NCBI GenBank assembly: GCA_024404415.1
Contig: JAKSPX010000097.1
Span: 1 to 6,273 of the forward strand
Origin: Clostridia bacterium
GTDB lineage: Bacteria; Bacillota; Clostridia; Oscillospirales; QAMX01
DNA: 6,273 nt
Direction: 5' to 3'
A program made the position numbers and the translations under genes. How positions within the stretch are numbered: position 1 is the stretch's first letter; every line of letters begins with the position of its first letter. Shown here piece by piece: positions 5,145-6,273 of the stretch. The notes below the pieces were generated by a model, which worked only from the letters and a program-made list of their open reading frames with translations, searched no databases and had not been told where the DNA came from.

Positions 5145-6273
5145 TTATCCGAGTGTCGGGTCTCCGGCGTCCTGCGGGCGGAGGGCGGCGCCGGCGGCGG
5201 GGAAGGTGCGGGTGCGGTAGCGCGAGGGATCCTTGATGTGGCTTTCGGCGAGGTATTCGGCCGAGGTGACAGCGTCGCCGGTCTTGAGCTTCATGATCTG
5301 GATGCCCTGCGTGTCGCGGGTGGGCTTGCTCTGGAGAAGCGAGGAGCGAACCGAAAGGGCGCGCCCGCCCTTGGAATAGAGCACGAATTCGCTTTCGCCG
5401 ACGGGGGCGAAGAGGGCGATGAGAGGTGATTTGTCGGAATACGCGCCGGTCAGGCGGCGGCGGTTGGCCTTAGTCTGGTAGGAAGCGAGGTCGACGCGCG
5501 CGACCTTGCCGTTTTCAAAGCAGAAGATCAGGAAGCCCTGATAATCGCGCGGCATGACCATGGCCACGGGCGTCTCGCCCGCGTCCATGCCGAGCACCTG
5601 CGGCAGATAATCGCCGAGGACGCTGGCCTTGCTGTCGTCAAATGCTGAAACGCCGGTCTTGTAAACCTGCGCCTTGTCGGTGAAGATCAGAAGCTCGTCG
5701 CGGTTGTTGGCCTCGAAGGAGGTCAGAAGGCTGTCGCCTTCCTTGTATTTCTGCTCGGAGCTCATGCGCAGTGACTGCGGCGTGATCTTCTTGAAGTAGC
5801 CGGACCTGGAGAGGAAGAGGGTGCAGGGGTAGTCGGGTACCTCCTGGGTGATCTCGACCTTTTCGACCGTGTCTTCGTAGACGATCTCAGTCATGCGGTC
5901 CTTGCCGTACTTTTTGGAGACCTCTTCCAGCTCTTTGATGATGATCTTGCGGATCTTTTTCTTGTCCTTGAGGATGTCCTCGGACTCGGCGATGGACTTC
6001 CGGAGGTCGTCAAGCTCCGCGGTACGCTTGAGGATGTATTCGCGGTTGATGTTCCTGAGGCGGATGTCGGCGATGTAGTTGGCCTGCACCTCGTCGATCA
6101 TGAAGCCGATCATGAGGTTGGGGATGACGTCGGCCTCTTCCTCGGTCTCACGGATGATGCGGATGGCCTTGTCGATGTCGAGAAGGATCTTGTCAAGACC
6201 TTCCAGCAGATGGAGGCGCTCCTTCATCTTGCCGATGTTGAAGTAAATGCGGCGCGCAACGCATTCGGTGCGC
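5145..6273 (-). CDS. parC: DNA topoisomerase IV subunit A / GyrA-like, C-terminal part (5' end off the right edge)
   Basis: Type IIA topoisomerase A subunit, which breaks and rejoins DNA together with a GyrB/ParE partner. The open frame runs to the window edge, so the internal ATG at 6227 is not the start: the 15 codons before it read RTECVARRIYFNIGK, continuing into the typical KERLHLLEGLDKILLDID tower/coiled-coil region. Of 375 visible residues, about 76-123 form the coiled-coil segment (REYILKRT...KKYGK), and from about 145 the C-terminal beta-pinwheel begins, with blade strands near 150-162, 194-205, 246-261 and 295-312. A canonical GyrA box (QRRGGKG) is absent; the corresponding stretch is ANRRRLTGAYSDKSP (about 269-283). 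That favours ParC or the clostridial GyrA-like paralogue over GyrA. The catalytic tyrosine and winged-helix domain lie outside the window. The tail ends in a Pro/Ala/Gly-rich segment (FPAAGAALRPQDAGD). It is probably co-transcribed with the galactosidase 34 bases downstream. Confidence 0.88.
   Translation of the reverse strand, partial: RTECVARRIYFNIGKMKERLHLLEGLDKILLDIDKAIRIIRETEEEADVIPNLMIGFMIDEVQANYIADIRLRNINREYILKRTAELDDLRKSIAESEDILKDKKKIRKIIIKELEEVSKKYGKDRMTEIVYEDTVEKVEITQEVPDYPCTLFLSRSGYFKKITPQSLRMSSEQKYKEGDSLLTSFEANNRDELLIFTDKAQVYKTGVSAFDDSKASVLGDYLPQVLGMDAGETPVAMVMPRDYQGFLIFCFENGKVARVDLASYQTKANRRRLTGAYSDKSPLIALFAPVGESEFVLYSKGGRALSVRSSLLQSKPTRDTQGIQIMKLKTGDAVTSAEYLAESHIKDPSRYRTRTFPAAGAALRPQDAGDPTLG

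Noticed and set aside
5145..6227. Topoisomerase start at the ATG at 6227
   Set aside because: The frame stays open to the window edge and the upstream codons encode conserved GyrA/ParC sequence (ARRIYFNIGK), so this Met is internal.

Overview
The window looks like chromosomal DNA from a moderately GC-rich Clostridia-type Firmicute, probably a gut Oscillospiraceae or Christensenellales relative. The reasons are strong AGGAGG-type ribosome sites, sigma-A promoters with 17-base spacers and extended -10 elements, a clostridial ParC-like topoisomerase, small-protein families I associate with this group, and a palindromic intergenic repeat of the kind common in these genomes. The taxonomic placement is inference.

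Layout. Positions 1-519 (minus strand) hold a two-gene unit: a 60-residue protein of unknown function, then a GNAT acetyltransferase that overlaps it by 4 bases (ATGA) and runs off the left edge. Positions 520-670 form a divergent promoter region with one convincing sigma-A promoter for each direction. Positions 671-3631 (plus strand) hold an alpha/beta hydrolase followed 15 bases later by a 714-residue GH36-like glycosidase. The hydrolase frame is intact except for one in-frame amber codon (TAG, 842-844), so it is annotated as a pseudogene or interrupted gene. Positions 3650-3771 hold a compound palindromic repeat between convergent genes; read on the minus strand, its outer stem is followed by TTTTT and should act as a terminator. 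Positions 3789-6273 (minus strand) hold, in transcription order, the C-terminal part of a type IIA topoisomerase A subunit (ParC/GyrA-like), a cytoplasmic GH27 alpha-galactosidase 34 bases downstream, and a 62-residue CxxC...CxxC protein overlapping the galactosidase by 4 bases (ATGA).

How the genes may work together. Two clan GH-D enzymes (GH36-like and GH27), both without signal peptides, lie in convergent units on either side of the repeat. This suggests intracellular breakdown of alpha-galactosides or related oligosaccharides, although no transporter or regulator lies in the window. The topoisomerase is a housekeeping gene that may share a transcript with the galactosidase.

I see no tRNA, rRNA, CRISPR array, insertion sequence or transposase gene. 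No clearly new multi-gene system is evident. The most unusual signals are the single amber codon in an otherwise clean hydrolase, the compound palindrome, and the coupling of a GH27 enzyme to a small zinc-ribbon-like protein behind a topoisomerase gene.
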